A DNA stretch of 64,000 nucleotides from Corallococcus sicarius. GTDB lineage: Bacteria > Myxococcota > Myxococcia > Myxococcales > Myxococcaceae. This document shows, piece by piece, positions 1 to 10,518 of this stretch. Location of the stretch: contig NZ_RAWG01000006.1 in the NCBI RefSeq assembly GCF_003611735.1, forward strand, positions 1 to 64,000, given 5' to 3'. The position numbers and the translations under genes are program-made. Below the pieces are notes generated by a model. The model saw nothing but the letters and a program-made list of their open reading frames with translations, ran no database searches and was not told where the DNA came from. How positions within the stretch are numbered: the first letter of the stretch is position 1; the number at the start of each line of letters is the position of its first letter.

Positions 1-4
1 CCCG

Positions 5-38
5 GTCTCGTGGGCTCGGAGATGTGTATAAGACACAG
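5..38. other. Nextera (Tn5) sequencing adapter left at the contig end
   Basis: These 34 bases match the Illumina Nextera read-2 transposase adapter, including its 19-base mosaic end, with a single mismatch (C instead of G at position 34). They are a library-preparation artefact and not genomic DNA. The genome proper starts at about base 39. Bases 1-4 are also of unknown origin. Confidence 0.96.
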
Positions 39-235
39 ACCATGCCCCAGAGGAGCAGGCCTCCCAGGAGGACCAGGCCCAGCCCCTTCCCCAGTGTGAG
101 CAGCGCGCGGCGGCGAACGGTGCCGGACGTGAGGGGACCCCCGGTGCTGGCCGTCTCCGCGGCCAGCCGCTCCGCGGTGTGGAGCAGCACCCGGGCCGTT
201 GCGTCACGCACGGGCGGCTTCGATTCAGGGGCCAT
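39..235 (-). CDS. N-terminal part of a membrane protein, cut by the contig end
   Basis: Reading leftwards from an ATG at 235, the frame stays open for about 65 codons into the adapter. The first 40 residues are polar (start MAPESKPPVRDATARVLL). A basic RRR patch and a leucine/glycine-rich hydrophobic run at about residues 45-65 (LGLVLLGGLLLWG) follow, so this is probably a cytoplasmic N-terminus followed by a first membrane helix. No strong ribosome-binding site precedes the ATG. The family cannot be recognised from this piece. It is transcribed away from the deiminase-family gene at 431, so 236-430 would be a divergent promoter region; no clear element was seen there. Confidence 0.5.
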
Positions 236-430
236 GCCGGAAGACTATTGCAAGCCGGGCACCAGCCCGCCATCCCTTCGCCCTGACGGCGCTCGCACGC
301 AGAGGTCCTTGCCCCCGGCAAGCACTTCGCGCCGTTCCGAGCCGACCGGCGTTTTCGCGACGAGGTCCCCAGGCACCAAGGCTCCGGGCCCATCCAGGGT
401 CGGAGGCCTCGTCGCGGACCGGGAGTGGAC

Positions 431-1726
431 ATGAGGATGCGCGAGGTCTGGAGGCTCTGTGTCTGGCTGGGAGCGGGCTTCGGCTGTGGTCCCGTCGTCG
501 AGGAGGCGCCCCCGCTTCCGCTGAACCGGTACGAGGCGCAGCAGGCCCAGCGCGCTCGCGCGGAGGCGCTGGTGGACGCCTTGCCCCGGTACTACCCATG
601 GCAATGTTTTCCGGACCGCTATGGCTTCACCCCCTCCCCCGGGGGCGTGCGCTTCCCGGGCGAACACGAGTCCACCGGCGGGCTGTTGTTGGGCTGGGGC
701 CGGCCGGACTGCGGCCATCCCGAGCAGCGCGCGCTCCTGCTCGCCGCGGTGGGACACGTGCCCGTGTACGTGCTCGCGGCCCCGGAGCTCCACCCGACGA
801 TTCGCGACTGCATGACCCGGGAGGGCGCGACCCCGGAGCAGCTCCAGCAGCTGAACCTGGTGGACCTGGAGGTGGACAGCGTGTGGATCCGCGACTACGG
901 GCCGGACGTCGTGGCCGGGGCCGAGGGGACACGACGCTTCGTGGACCTGGTCTACGGCCCCTACGCCGCGCTCTACTGCAACACCCACGCGGCGGACCAC
1001 TGCGACCGCGTCCCCGACGACCTGGGCCGCCGCTGGAACGTCCCGGTGGACCGGCCCGCCGTGGTGCTGGAGGGCGGCAACCTGCTGACGGACGGCGCGG
1101 GCCGCTGCTTCCGCGCACGGGAGGTCACCAACCGACGCAACTGCTTCCCCGGCTGGCGCTACCCGGAAGCGCAGACGGATGAAGTCATCGGCCGCGCGTA
1201 CGGCTGCGACGTCGTCACCCTGGAGTCGCTGGAGGGAGACGTCATCGACCACATCGACATGTGGATGGCGGTGCTGTCCTCCAAGACCGTGCTCGTGGGC
1301 CGCTACGCGGTCCGGGATGATGCCGTCAACGCGGCCATCCTGGACCGCAACGCGCAGCGGCTGGCGGCCCTGGGCTACGACGTCGTGCGCATCCCCATGC
1401 CCACGCCCTACTGCCAGGACGACGGCGACTCCTGCCTGGGGGAACCCGGCCGCGTCCGGGAGTGCGACGGCACCAACACCCGCGTCTGGGCCACGTACCT
1501 CAACTCCATCCGGCTGGGGGACGTGATGGCCGTGCCCGTGTACCGCTGGGTGCCACCCTCCCAGGCCTGGCGCCACCAGGGCCAGGAACAGGAGGCCCTG
1601 GCCACCTACCAATGGGCCCTGGACCGGGAGTACGGCCCGGGCGCGGTGAAGGTGCTCCCCATCCCCTCCGACACCGTCATCCCCTGTCAGGGCGCGCTGC
1701 ACTGCCTCACGAAGACGTTCCGCTGA
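431..1726 (+). CDS. Secreted agmatine/peptidylarginine deiminase-family protein
   Basis: A 431-residue member of the guanidino-group-modifying PAD/agmatine deiminase superfamily, which hydrolyses guanidinium groups to ureido groups plus ammonia. Visible family motifs are WIRDYGPD (152-159), EGGNLLTDG, the catalytic HxD (H274, D276 in HIDMW) and the nucleophile C425 in ALHCLTKT close to the C-terminus. The first 20 residues are hydrophobic and end in GFGC, so the protein is probably exported and possibly lipid-anchored, although the lipobox is imperfect. A GTG six bases upstream (425) is an alternative start. An extra cysteine-containing insert (YCQDDGDSC, about residues 323-331) fits an extracytoplasmic protein. 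Export is unusual for a plain agmatine deiminase, so a role on peptides or other extracellular guanidines is possible. The exact substrate cannot be told from sequence. It stands alone, with 131 bases before mutA. Confidence 0.82.
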   Translation: MRMREVWRLCVWLGAGFGCGPVVEEAPPLPLNRYEAQQAQRARAEALVDALPRYYPWQCFPDRYGFTPSPGGVRFPGEHESTGGLLLGWGRPDCGHPEQRALLLAAVGHVPVYVLAAPELHPTIRDCMTREGATPEQLQQLNLVDLEVDSVWIRDYGPDVVAGAEGTRRFVDLVYGPYAALYCNTHAADHCDRVPDDLGRRWNVPVDRPAVVLEGGNLLTDGAGRCFRAREVTNRRNCFPGWRYPEAQTDEVIGRAYGCDVVTLESLEGDVIDHIDMWMAVLSSKTVLVGRYAVRDDAVNAAILDRNAQRLAALGYDVVRIPMPTPYCQDDGDSCLGEPGRVRECDGTNTRVWATYLNSIRLGDVMAVPVYRWVPPSQAWRHQGQEQEALATYQWALDREYGPGAVKVLPIPSDTVIPCQGALHCLTKTFR

Positions 1727-1857
1727 CGCATGAGGACTCCCGGTCACTCGGGAGGAGGCCCCCGCCACCATCCCATTGCCCCGGGCTGGCATTGCGCCTA
1801 TGGGAGGGGAACGGCGCGGTCCGTCGGACGGTGCCCCCCTTCCCGCGAGGACGCCGC

Positions 1858-3741
1858 ATGTCGTCAGAGCCTCTTCCCATCGCCACGCAGTTCCCTCCCC
1901 CTCCCGTCGAGGAGTGGCGGCGGCTGGTGGACAAGGACCTGAAGGGCAAGCCCTTCACGGTGCTCCAGTCGCCCCTGGAAGGCGGCCTGTCCCTCCAGCC
2001 GCTCTACACGCCCCAGGACGCTCCCGCCCCCTCCGAGCCTCCCGGCGTCGCACCCTACGTGCGAGGCACCCATCCCCTGGGCCACACCGAAGGGGGCTGG
2101 GTGGTGTGCCAGGAGTACGCCGGCCCCGACGTGGCCCGGACCACCGAAGCGCTCCACAACGACCTGGAGCGCGGCTCCCAGGGCGTCTGGTTGGTGTTGG
2201 ACGCGCCGCACGGCGTGGACGTGAAGGACGCGGCCACGCTGGAGCGCCTGCTCGCGAACGTGCCGTTGGATCGCACGCCGGTGCACTTCGAGCCGACCAC
2301 CGACCTGCTCACGCCCGCGTCCCTCTTCCTCGCGTTCGCCCAGAAGCGCAGCGTCCCGAAGCAGGCGCTGCACGGCAGCCTCGGCATCGACCCCGTCGCG
2401 GCCCTGGCGCGCACCGGCGCGGAGAAGGTGGACGTGGCCGCGACCCTCGCGAAGGCCGCGCCCCTGGTGACGTCACTGCTCACGGAGGCGCCGGGCCTGC
2501 GCGCGCTGCTCGTGTCCTCGCGGCCCTGGGCGGACGCGGGCGCCACGCCCGTGCACGAGCTGGCGTGGGCCATCGCCACCGGCGTGGAGTACCTGCGCGA
2601 AATGGAGCGCGCGGGCGTGGCCCCCGGCGACACGGCGCGTTCCCTCCAGTTCGCCCTGTCCGTGGGCGGCCAGTTCTTCCCGGAGATCGCCCGGCTGCGC
2701 GCGGCGCGGCTGCTCTGGTCCAAGGTCGTCGCCGCTTCCGGAGGTCCGCCGGAGTCGCAGGCCATGGTGCTGCACGCGCGCACCGCCAGCGCCACCAAGA
2801 CGCAGCGCGACCCGTGGGTGAACATCCTCCGCGCCACCGCGGAGTCCTTCGCCGCCGTGATGGCGGGCGCGGACAGCGTGAGCACGTCGCCCTACGACGA
2901 GCCCCTGGGCACGCCCGACGAACAGGGCCGGCGCCTCGCGCGCAACACGCAGCTCATCCTGCGCGACGAGTCCAGCCTCAACCGCGTCGCCGACCCCGCG
3001 GGCGGCAGCTACTACCTGGAGCAGCTCACCGGCGAGATCGCGCGCGCGGCGTGGGCGGAGCTGCAGCGCATCGAGGCGCTGGGCGGCATCACGAAGGCGC
3101 TCGTGCAGGGCGACGTGGCCCGCGTCCTCGCGGAGACCCGCGCCGCGCGCGAGAAGGCCGTGCGCACCCGGAAGCTGCCCATCGTGGGCGTCAGCGAGTT
3201 CCCCCACCTGAACGAGGCCCCCGTGCAGCGCGAGGCCCACGCCGTCGCGCCCGCGAAGGGCGAGGGCGTCATCGCGCCGCCGCGCCCCTTCCGCATGGCG
3301 GAGGCCTTCGAGTCCCTGCGCGACGCGAGCGACCGCTACCACGCCGCGCACGGCTCCCGGCCCCGCGCCTTCATGGCGAACCTGGGCACGGTGGCGGAGC
3401 ACACCGCGCGCTCGACGTGGATTGCCAACGTGCTGGCCGTGGGCGGCATCGAAGCCGACGAACACCGCGGCTTCGCGGACGCGGACAGCGCGGCGGACCT
3501 CTTCGCGAAGGCGGGCACGTCGCTCGCCGTCATCTCCGGTCCGGACGCGCTCTATCCCGACCAGGTGCCCCCGCTCGTCGCGGCGCTCAAGGCGAAGGGC
3601 GCGACCACGGTCGCCGTCGCGGGCCGTCCCGGTGAACACGAGGCCGCCTTCCGCGCGGCCGGCGTGGATCTCTTCCTCTACGCGGGAGCGGACCTGTTCC
3701 AGCTCCTGAAGACGCTGCACACGCAGCTGGGAGTGGCCTGA
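1858..3741 (+). CDS. mutA: Methylmalonyl-CoA mutase small (beta) subunit
   Basis: A 627-residue non-catalytic partner of the B12-dependent mutase that interconverts (R)-methylmalonyl-CoA and succinyl-CoA in propionate metabolism. It has the mutase TIM-barrel layout (for example [12 protein letters not shown] and [13 protein letters not shown]). Its C-terminal cobalamin-type domain (about residues 500-627) lacks the DxHxxG cobalamin-ligand motif that MutB carries, as is normal for small subunits. The ATG at 1858 follows a GAGG-type ribosome-binding site (GCGAGGACGCCGC). The frame is open much further upstream, but that upstream stretch overlaps the deiminase gene and has no mutase similarity. 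The stop shares its last base with the mutB start (TGATG), so the two subunits are translationally coupled. Confidence 0.93.
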   Translation: MSSEPLPIATQFPPPPVEEWRRLVDKDLKGKPFTVLQSPLEGGLSLQPLYTPQDAPAPSEPPGVAPYVRGTHPLGHTEGGWVVCQEYAGPDVARTTEALHNDLERGSQGVWLVLDAPHGVDVKDAATLERLLANVPLDRTPVHFEPTTDLLTPASLFLAFAQKRSVPKQALHGSLGIDPVAALARTGAEKVDVAATLAKAAPLVTSLLTEAPGLRALLVSSRPWADAGATPVHELAWAIATGVEYLREMERAGVAPGDTARSLQFALSVGGQFFPEIARLRAARLLWSKVVAASGGPPESQAMVLHARTASATKTQRDPWVNILRATAESFAAVMAGADSVSTSPYDEPLGTPDEQGRRLARNTQLILRDESSLNRVADPAGGSYYLEQLTGEIARAAWAELQRIEALGGITKALVQGDVARVLAETRAAREKAVRTRKLPIVGVSEFPHLNEAPVQREAHAVAPAKGEGVIAPPRPFRMAEAFESLRDASDRYHAAHGSRPRAFMANLGTVAEHTARSTWIANVLAVGGIEADEHRGFADADSAADLFAKAGTSLAVISGPDALYPDQVPPLVAALKAKGATTVAVAGRPGEHEAAFRAAGVDLFLYAGADLFQLLKTLHTQLGVA

Positions 3742-5930
3742 TGCGCCCCACCGTTCCGGACTTCTCCCGCGTCGCCTTCGACGCCCCTGAGACCCAGGCC
3801 CCCGCCCCCACGCGCGAAGCCCAGCGCGCCCGCGCGGCCGAAGCCACGCGCACCGCCGAGCGCTGGGACACGCCCGAGGGCATCCCCGTCAAGCCGCTCT
3901 ACACCGCCGAGGACCTGGAGGGCGTGGAGCACCTGGGCTCGCTGCCCGGCCTGCCCCCGTTCGTGCGCGGCCCGTACTCCACCATGTACGTGCAGCAGCC
4001 GTGGACGGTGCGCCAGTACGCGGGCTTCTCCACCGCGGAGGCGTCCAATGCCTTCTACCGGCGCAACCTCGCGGCCGGCCAGAAGGGCCTGTCCATCGCG
4101 TTCGACCTCGCCACGCACCGGGGCTACGACAGCGACCATCCGCGCGTCGCGGGCGACGTGGGCATGGCGGGCGTGGCCATCGACTCCATCAAGGACATGC
4201 GCATCCTGTTCGACCGCATCCCGCTCGACCAGATGAGCGTGTCCATGACGATGAACGGCGCCGTCCTCCCCGTGCTCGCGCTCTACGTGGTCGCGGCCGA
4301 GGAGCAGGGCGTGAAGCCCGAACAGCTCAGCGGGACCATCCAGAACGACATCCTCAAGGAGTTCATGGTCCGCAACACGTACATCTACCCGCCCGGTCCC
4401 TCGATGCGAATCATCGGGGACATCTTCAAGTTCACGGCGGAGCGGATGCCGCGCTTCAACAGCATCAGCATCAGCGGCTACCACATGCAGGAGGCCGGCG
4501 CGACGCAGGACCTGGAGCTGGGCTACACGCTCGCGGACGGCGTGGAGTACGTGCGCGCGGGGCTCGCCGCCGGCCTGGGCGTGGACGCGTTCGCGCCGCG
4601 TCTGTCGTTCTTCTGGGCCATCGGGATGAACTTCTTCATGGAGGTGGCGAAGATGCGCGCCGCCCGCCTCCTCTGGGCCCGCCTCATCAAGGGCTTCAAC
4701 CCCAAGAGCGACAAGAGCCTGGCGCTGCGCACGCATTGCCAGACGTCCGGCTGGAGCCTCACCGCGCAGGACGTCTACAACAACGTCGTGCGCACCTGCG
4801 TGGAGGCCATGGCCGCGACGCAGGGCCACACCCAGAGCCTGCACACCAACTCGCTGGATGAAGCCATCGCGCTGCCCACCGACTTCAGCGCGCGCATCGC
4901 CCGCAACACCCAGCTCTACCTCCAGTTGGAAAGCGGCACCACGCGCGTCATCGACCCGTGGGGCGGCAGCTACTACGTGGAGCGCCTCACCCATGAGCTG
5001 GCGCAGAAGGCCTGGGGCCACATCCAGGAGGTGGAGGCGCTGGGCGGCATGACCAAGGCCATTGAAGCGGGCCTGCCCAAGCTGCGCATCGAAGAGGCCG
5101 CCGCGCGCACCCAGGCCCGCATCGACTCCGGACGTCAGGCCATCATCGGCGTGAACAAGTACCCCCCGGAGCGCGCGGACAACATCGAGATCCTCAAGGT
5201 GGACAACTCCGCGGTGCGCGAGTCGCAGATTGCCCGCCTGCGGGAGCTGCGCGCGGAACGCAACGCGGACGAGGTGCGCCGCAAGCTGGAGGCGCTCACC
5301 GAGGCGGGCCGGCGCAACGAGGGCAACCTGCTGGCGCTCGCCATCGACGCGGCACGGGCCAAGGCCACGGTGGGGGAGATCAGCGACGCGATGGAGAAGG
5401 TCTACGGGCGCTACGAGGCCACCGTGCGCAGTGTGTCCGGGGTGTACTCCGCGGAAGCCGGCAGCGACCAGGGCATCGCCGAGGCACGGGCGAAGGCGGA
5501 CGCCTTCCTCGCGCGCTTCGGCCGCCGCCCGCGCATCCTCATCGCGAAGATGGGCCAGGACGGCCATGACCGGGGCCAGAAGGTCATCGCCACCGCGTTC
5601 GCGGACCTGGGCTTCGACGTGGACATCGGGCCGCTGTTCCAGACGCCCGAGGAGTCCGCGCGCCAGGCCGTGGAGAACGACGTGCACGTCGTGGGCGCAA
5701 GCTCGCTGGCCGCCGGCCACCTCACGCTGGTGCCGCAGCTGAAGCAGGCGCTCCAGCAGCTGGGCCGCGAGGACATCATGGTCGTGGTGGGCGGCGTCAT
5801 CCCCGCCCAGGACTACGACGCGCTCAAGGCCGCGGGCGCCGCCGCCATCTTCGGCCCCGGCACGGTCATCGCGAAGGCGGCCGTGGAGCTGCTCGGCAAG
5901 CTCTCCGCCGCGCTGGAGGAAGAGGCGTGA
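3741..5930 (+). CDS. mutB: Methylmalonyl-CoA mutase large (alpha) subunit, catalytic
   Basis: A 729-residue catalytic subunit binding adenosylcobalamin. The N-terminal barrel carries the substrate-channel signature [17 protein letters not shown] (about 85-100), typical of methylmalonyl-CoA rather than isobutyryl-CoA mutases, and [13 protein letters not shown]. The C-terminal Rossmann-type domain holds DGHDRG with the cobalt-ligating His at about 609, followed by GLFQTP- and ASSLAAGH-type family motifs. The length is normal for bacterial MutB. The start overlaps the mutA stop by one base. The stop overlaps the GTG of meaB (GTGA), so mutA-mutB-meaB form one coupled operon that supplies the heterodimer and its chaperone together. 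Confidence 0.95.
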   Translation: MRPTVPDFSRVAFDAPETQAPAPTREAQRARAAEATRTAERWDTPEGIPVKPLYTAEDLEGVEHLGSLPGLPPFVRGPYSTMYVQQPWTVRQYAGFSTAEASNAFYRRNLAAGQKGLSIAFDLATHRGYDSDHPRVAGDVGMAGVAIDSIKDMRILFDRIPLDQMSVSMTMNGAVLPVLALYVVAAEEQGVKPEQLSGTIQNDILKEFMVRNTYIYPPGPSMRIIGDIFKFTAERMPRFNSISISGYHMQEAGATQDLELGYTLADGVEYVRAGLAAGLGVDAFAPRLSFFWAIGMNFFMEVAKMRAARLLWARLIKGFNPKSDKSLALRTHCQTSGWSLTAQDVYNNVVRTCVEAMAATQGHTQSLHTNSLDEAIALPTDFSARIARNTQLYLQLESGTTRVIDPWGGSYYVERLTHELAQKAWGHIQEVEALGGMTKAIEAGLPKLRIEEAAARTQARIDSGRQAIIGVNKYPPERADNIEILKVDNSAVRESQIARLRELRAERNADEVRRKLEALTEAGRRNEGNLLALAIDAARAKATVGEISDAMEKVYGRYEATVRSVSGVYSAEAGSDQGIAEARAKADAFLARFGRRPRILIAKMGQDGHDRGQKVIATAFADLGFDVDIGPLFQTPEESARQAVENDVHVVGASSLAAGHLTLVPQLKQALQQLGREDIMVVVGGVIPAQDYDALKAAGAAAIFGPGTVIAKAAVELLGKLSAALEEEA

Positions 5931-6910
5931 AGTCGCTGCCCGCGGACACCTACGTGGAAGGCGTGCGGGCAGGAGACCGGGCGCTGCTCGCGCGCGCCAT
6001 CACGCTGGTGGAGAGCGAGCACCCGCGTCACGCGGCGCTCGCGCAGGAGGTCCTCACCCGGCTGCTGCCCCACACCGGCAAGAGCCAGCGCGTGGGCATC
6101 AGCGGCGTGCCGGGCGTGGGCAAGAGCACCTTCATCGACGCGCTGGGCATGCACCTCGTCGGGGGCGGGCACAAGGTGGCGGTGCTCGCCATCGACCCGT
6201 CCAGCAGCGTGTCCGGCGGCAGCATCCTGGGCGACAAGACGCGCATGGCGCGGCTGGCGCGCGAGACGTCCGCGTACATCCGGCCCAGCCCCTCCAGCGG
6301 CACGCTGGGCGGCGTCGCGCGCAAGACGCGGGAGACGCTGCTCTTGTGCGAGGCCGCGGGCTTCGACGTGGTCCTGGTGGAGACGGTGGGCGTGGGCCAG
6401 TCGGAGACGGTGGTGGCGGAGCTGGTGGACTTCTACGTGGTGCTGATGCTCGCGGGCGCGGGGGACGAGCTGCAGGGCATCAAGCGCGGCATCCTGGAGG
6501 TCGCGGACATGGTCGCCATCAACAAGGCGGACGGCGACAACCAGCTCCGCGCGGCCCAGGCCCGCTCCCAGTACCGCGCCGCGCTGCACCTGATGCGCCC
6601 GGGCTCCGAGCCGGAGGTCACCACCTGCAGCGCCATGGAGGGCACGGGCATCGACCTGCTGTGGGCCTCCGTGGAGAAGCACCTGGCCCGCCGCGCCGCC
6701 TCCGGGGAGCTGGAGCGCCGGAGGACCCAGCAGCAGGTGGGCTGGATGTGGGCCATGGTGCACGACGGCCTCCGGGCGGCCCTCCGGGCGCACCCTGAAG
6801 TGGGCTCCCTGGTCCCCTCGCTGGAGCGGGACGTACGCGAAGGACGCGCGACGCCGACGTCGGCCGCACTGCGTGTGCTGGGGGCCTTCCTTCCCCAAAC
6901 CCAATCCTGA
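5927..6910 (+). CDS. meaB: MeaB/ArgK-type G3E GTPase, chaperone of methylmalonyl-CoA mutase
   Basis: A 327-residue GTPase that gates cofactor loading and protects the mutase from inactivation. The P-loop is GVPGVGKST (60-68). [28 protein letters not shown] (switch region with Walker B) and the base-specificity motif NKADGDN are all present. The start is GTG, overlapping the mutB stop by four bases and preceded by GGAGGAAGAG, a good ribosome-binding site. The C-terminal region (about 270-327) would form the dimerisation arm known from the family. It lies next to a second mutase (icmF) that has its own built-in G domain, so this copy presumably serves MutAB. Confidence 0.93.
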   Translation: MKSLPADTYVEGVRAGDRALLARAITLVESEHPRHAALAQEVLTRLLPHTGKSQRVGISGVPGVGKSTFIDALGMHLVGGGHKVAVLAIDPSSSVSGGSILGDKTRMARLARETSAYIRPSPSSGTLGGVARKTRETLLLCEAAGFDVVLVETVGVGQSETVVAELVDFYVVLMLAGAGDELQGIKRGILEVADMVAINKADGDNQLRAAQARSQYRAALHLMRPGSEPEVTTCSAMEGTGIDLLWASVEKHLARRAASGELERRRTQQQVGWMWAMVHDGLRAALRAHPEVGSLVPSLERDVREGRATPTSAALRVLGAFLPQTQS

Positions 6911-6926
6911 CGGGCCGCGTCGTCCA

Positions 6927-6941
6927 ACAGGCAACGCCTGT
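6927..6941. promoter_or_regulatory. Inverted repeat ACAGGC-AAC-GCCTGT between meaB and icmF
   Basis: A perfect 6-base inverted repeat with a 3-base centre, 17 bases after the meaB stop and about 45 bases before icmF. No T-run follows. It could be an operator for icmF or a weak terminator for the mut operon; the sequence does not decide. Confidence 0.35.
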
Positions 6942-6950
6942 CTCAATCGC

Positions 6951-6979
6951 TTGCCGGGCCCGCACCGCACTCCTAGTGT
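6951..6979 (+). promoter_or_regulatory. Candidate icmF promoter
   Basis: TTGCCG (6951-6956), a 17-base spacer and TAGTGT (6974-6979) give a plausible sigma-70-type promoter. Transcription would then begin close to the GTG at 6986, and no Shine-Dalgarno is seen before that codon. The -10 match is weak (3 of 6 to consensus). Confidence 0.35.
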
Positions 6980-6985
6980 ACGCGC

Positions 6986-9900
6986 GTGCGACACCCCCAA
7001 CCGACGACCGCTCCCCAGCCCTACAAGCCGCGCTTCCACGTCCGCATCGTCACGGCCGCCAGCCTGTTCGACGGACACGACGCGGCCATCAACGTGATGC
7101 GCCGCCTGATGCAGGCCTCCGGCGCGGAGATCATCCACCTGGGCCACAACCGGTCCGTGGCGGAGATCGTCGACTGTGCCATCCAGGAGGACGCCCAGGG
7201 CATCGCCCTCACGTCCTACCAGGGCGGCCACGTCGAATACTTCAAGTACATGATCGACCTGCTGCGCGAGCGCGGCGCGAACATCAAGGTGTTCGGCGGC
7301 GGCGGCGGCACCATCCTCCCCACGGAGATTGAGGAGCTCCACCGCTACGGCGTCACGCGCATCTACTCGCCGGACGACGGCCGGGCCATGGGCCTGCAGG
7401 GGATGATTGACGACCTCATCTCCCAGTGCGACTTCGAGAAGCGCCCGCCGGACTTCAAGCCGCTGCTGGAGCAGCCGCTGCCTCGCGAGCCCGCCCGCAT
7501 CGCGTCGCTCATCACCATCGCGGAGAACTTCGCGGACGCGGGCGAAGCGCTGCGCACCGCGCTCGCCGAGGCCCGGGTGGAGTCCGCCCGCGTGCCCGTG
7601 CTGGGCATCACCGGCACCGGTGGCGCCGGCAAGTCCAGCCTCGTGGACGAGCTGGTGCGCCGCTTCCTCGCGGACTTCCCGGACAAGACGCTCGCCGTGC
7701 TGTCCGTGGATCCGTCCAAGCGCAAGTCCGGCGGCGCGCTCCTGGGCGACCGCATCCGCATGAACGCCATCGACAACCCGCGCGTCTACATGCGCTCGAT
7801 GGCGACCCGTCAGAGCAACCTGGCGCTGTCCCGGCACGTGGCCCACTCGATTGAGGTCTGCAAGGCGGCGGGCTTCGACCTCATCGTGGTGGAGACCTCC
7901 GGCATCGGCCAGTCGGACACGGAGATCACCGAGCACTCGGACGTGGCGCTCTACGTGATGACCGCCGAGTACGGCGCGGCGACGCAGCTCGAGAAGATCG
8001 ACATGCTCGACTTCGCGGACGTCATCGCCATCAACAAGTTCGACAAGCGCGGCTCGCTGGACGCGCTGCGCGACGTGCGCAAGCAGTGGCGGCGCAACCA
8101 CAACGCCTTCACCCTGGCCGAGGACGCGGTGCCCGTGTACGGCACCATCGCGTCGCAGTTCAACGACCCGGGCATGAACACGCTCTACCGGGCCATCATC
8201 GACGCGCTGGTGAAGAAGACGGGCGCGGAGCTGCCGTCCCGCTTCGAGCTGTCGCCCGGTATGAGCGAGAAGAAGTGGATCATCCCGCCGGAGCGCACGC
8301 GCTACCTGGCGGAGATCGTCGAAGCCTGCGAGTCCTACGACGGCTTCGTGCGCGCCCAGGCCGCCATCGCCCGGCGCATGTACCAGCTGCACGGCACCAT
8401 CCAGGCCCTGCGCCAGAACGTGGGCAGGAAGAAGCTGGAGATCGTCGAGCCCAAGGACGCCTCCGACGTGGTGCAGGTGACCGAGCGCGTGGAGGGCGAG
8501 CCCGCGTACCTGGGAGAGCTGGTCGCGCTGTACCAGGACCTGGAGAGCCGCCTGCACGCGGACTGCCGGCGCCTGCTGGCGGAGTGGCCCGCGACGAAGA
8601 AGCGCTACGCGGCGTCCAAGTACCAGTTCCAGGTGCGCGACAAGGTCATCGAGCTGGATCTCATCACGGAGACCCTCTCCCACCTGCGCATCCCGAAGAT
8701 TTCGCTCCCCCGCTACGAGGACTGGGGCGACATCCTGACGTGGCTCCTGCGGGAGAACGCGCCGGGCGCCTTCCCGTTCACCGCGGGCGTCTTCCCGCTC
8801 AAGCGCGAGGGCGAGGACCCCGCACGCATGTTCGCGGGCGAGGGTGGCCCGGAGCGCACCAACAAGCGCTTCCACTACGTGTCACGCGGCCTGCCGGCGA
8901 AGCGCCTGTCCACGGCGTTCGATTCCGTGACGCTCTACGGTGAGGACCCGGACCACCGGCCGGACATCTACGGCAAGGTGGGCAACTCCGGCGTGTCCAT
9001 TGCCAGCGTGGACGACGCGAAGAAGCTCTACTCCGGCTTCGACCTGGCGGACCCGTCCACGTCCGTGTCGATGACCATCAACGGCCCCGCGCCCATGCTG
9101 CTGGGCTTCTTCCTCAACGCGGCGGTGGATCAGCAGTGTGAGAAGTGGATCCGCGCGCAGGGCAAGGTGGAGGAGGTCGAGAAGAAGATTGATGCGCTCT
9201 ACCGGGAGCGCGGTCTGCCGCGTCCGCGCTACCAGGGCGAATTGCCCCAGGGCAGCGACGGGCTGGGGCTGTTGCTCCTGGGCGTGTCCGGTGACGAGGT
9301 GCTGCCGGCGGACGTCTACGCGAAGATCCGCGCGTCCACGCTCCAGGCGGTGCGCGGCACGGTGCAGGCGGACATCCTCAAGGAGGACCAGGCGCAGAAC
9401 ACCTGCATCTTCTCCACCGAGTTCGCGCTGCGCGTGATGGGCGACATCCAGCAGTACTTCATCGACCAGAAGGTGCGGAACTTCTACTCGGTGTCCATCT
9501 CCGGGTACCACATCGCGGAAGCGGGGGCGAACCCCATCTCCCAGCTGGCCTTCACGCTGGCGAACGGCTTCACCTTCGTCGAGTACTACCTGTCGCGCGG
9601 GATGCACATCGACGACTTCGCGCCCAACCTGTCGTTCTTCTTCTCCAACGGCATGGACCCCGAGTACGCGGTGCTGGGGCGCGTGGCCCGCCGCATCTGG
9701 GCCAAGGCCATCCGGGACAAGTACGGCGGCAACGACCGTTCGCAGAAGCTGAAGTATCACATCCAGACGTCGGGCCGGTCCCTGCACGCGCAGGAGATTG
9801 CCTTCAACGACATCCGCACCACGCTCCAGGCGCTGCTGGCCCTCAACGACAACTGCAATTCGTTGCACACGAATGCGTATGACGAGGCCATCACCACGCC

Positions 9901-10453
9901 CACGGAGGAGAGCGTGCGGCGCGCGCTGGCCATCCAGCTGGTCATCAACAAGGAGTTCGGCCTGTCGAAGAACGAGAACCCCAACCAGGGCTCGTTCATC
10001 ATCGAGGAGCTGACGGACCTGGTGGAGGGCGCGGTGCTGGCGGAGTTCCGCGCCATCTCCGAGCGCGGCGGCGTGCTGGGCGCGATGGAGCGGATGTACC
10101 AGCGCTCCAAGATTCAAGACGAGTCGCTCTACTACGAGATGCAGAAGCACGACGGGACGCTGCCCATCATCGGCGTGAACACCTTCCTGGACCCGAAGGG
10201 CTCCCCCACCGTGACGCCGCCGGAGGTGATTCGCGCCACGAAGGAGGAGAAGGACTACGCCATCGACGCGCGCGACGCCTTCTGGAAGCGCAACGCGAAG
10301 ACGGCGACGCAGGCCCTGGAGGCGGTGCGCCGCGCGGCGCTGGACAACGGCAACGTGTTCGCCGCGCTGATGGACGCCTGCAAGGTGTGCACGCTGGGCC
10401 AGCTGTCCCGCGCGCTGTACGAGGTGGGCGGGCAGTACCGGCGCAATATGTAA
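6986..10453 (+). CDS. icmF: Fused isobutyryl-CoA mutase with G-protein chaperone domain (IcmF)
   Basis: A 1155-residue adenosylcobalamin enzyme interconverting isobutyryl-CoA and n-butyryl-CoA. The order is B12-binding domain first (about 15-150, with DGHD at 29-32), then a MeaI-type GTPase (P-loop GTGGAGKS at 210-217; [31 protein letters not shown]), a linker, then the mutase barrel (about 600-1155). The barrel has [11 protein letters not shown] where methylmalonyl-CoA mutases have the YxxMY motif, and [13 protein letters not shown], both as in IcmF. The length fits the family. The GTG start at 6986 has no Shine-Dalgarno, and the next in-frame start lies inside the B12 domain, so 6986 is kept. 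It follows mutAB-meaB after 75 bases and may have its own promoter. Some IcmF enzymes also accept isovaleryl/pivalyl-CoA. Confidence 0.95.
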   Translation: MRHPQPTTAPQPYKPRFHVRIVTAASLFDGHDAAINVMRRLMQASGAEIIHLGHNRSVAEIVDCAIQEDAQGIALTSYQGGHVEYFKYMIDLLRERGANIKVFGGGGGTILPTEIEELHRYGVTRIYSPDDGRAMGLQGMIDDLISQCDFEKRPPDFKPLLEQPLPREPARIASLITIAENFADAGEALRTALAEARVESARVPVLGITGTGGAGKSSLVDELVRRFLADFPDKTLAVLSVDPSKRKSGGALLGDRIRMNAIDNPRVYMRSMATRQSNLALSRHVAHSIEVCKAAGFDLIVVETSGIGQSDTEITEHSDVALYVMTAEYGAATQLEKIDMLDFADVIAINKFDKRGSLDALRDVRKQWRRNHNAFTLAEDAVPVYGTIASQFNDPGMNTLYRAIIDALVKKTGAELPSRFELSPGMSEKKWIIPPERTRYLAEIVEACESYDGFVRAQAAIARRMYQLHGTIQALRQNVGRKKLEIVEPKDASDVVQVTERVEGEPAYLGELVALYQDLESRLHADCRRLLAEWPATKKRYAASKYQFQVRDKVIELDLITETLSHLRIPKISLPRYEDWGDILTWLLRENAPGAFPFTAGVFPLKREGEDPARMFAGEGGPERTNKRFHYVSRGLPAKRLSTAFDSVTLYGEDPDHRPDIYGKVGNSGVSIASVDDAKKLYSGFDLADPSTSVSMTINGPAPMLLGFFLNAAVDQQCEKWIRAQGKVEEVEKKIDALYRERGLPRPRYQGELPQGSDGLGLLLLGVSGDEVLPADVYAKIRASTLQAVRGTVQADILKEDQAQNTCIFSTEFALRVMGDIQQYFIDQKVRNFYSVSISGYHIAEAGANPISQLAFTLANGFTFVEYYLSRGMHIDDFAPNLSFFFSNGMDPEYAVLGRVARRIWAKAIRDKYGGNDRSQKLKYHIQTSGRSLHAQEIAFNDIRTTLQALLALNDNCNSLHTNAYDEAITTPTEESVRRALAIQLVINKEFGLSKNENPNQGSFIIEELTDLVEGAVLAEFRAISERGGVLGAMERMYQRSKIQDESLYYEMQKHDGTLPIIGVNTFLDPKGSPTVTPPEVIRATKEEKDYAIDARDAFWKRNAKTATQALEAVRRAALDNGNVFAALMDACKVCTLGQLSRALYEVGGQYRRNM

Positions 10454-10469
10454 TCCGCCGCCACACGAC

Positions 10470-10498
10470 GCGGTCCCGGGTGTGCAGCCCGGGACCGC
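10470..10498. terminator. Bidirectional terminator-like hairpin
   Basis: Perfect 11-base-pair stem GCGGTCCCGGG / CCCGGGACCGC with a 7-base loop, placed between the convergent ends of icmF (10453) and the lipoprotein gene (10519). There is no T-tract, so efficiency as an intrinsic terminator is uncertain. Confidence 0.6.
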
Positions 10499-10518
10499 AG
10501 TGCGGCTTCAGCGCTTCA

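Noticed and set aside
1727-1857. Cobalamin riboswitch upstream of mutA or icmF
   Set aside because: No B12-box-like sequence or long structured leader was found in the 131 bases before mutA or the 75 bases before icmF. B12-dependent enzymes are not usually controlled that way.
5813-8875. A 1020-codon minus-strand open frame opposite mutB, meaB and icmF
   Set aside because: It is an antisense shadow caused by G/C at third positions. Its translation is His/Arg/Gly-rich with no family motif, while the plus strand carries recognised enzymes throughout.
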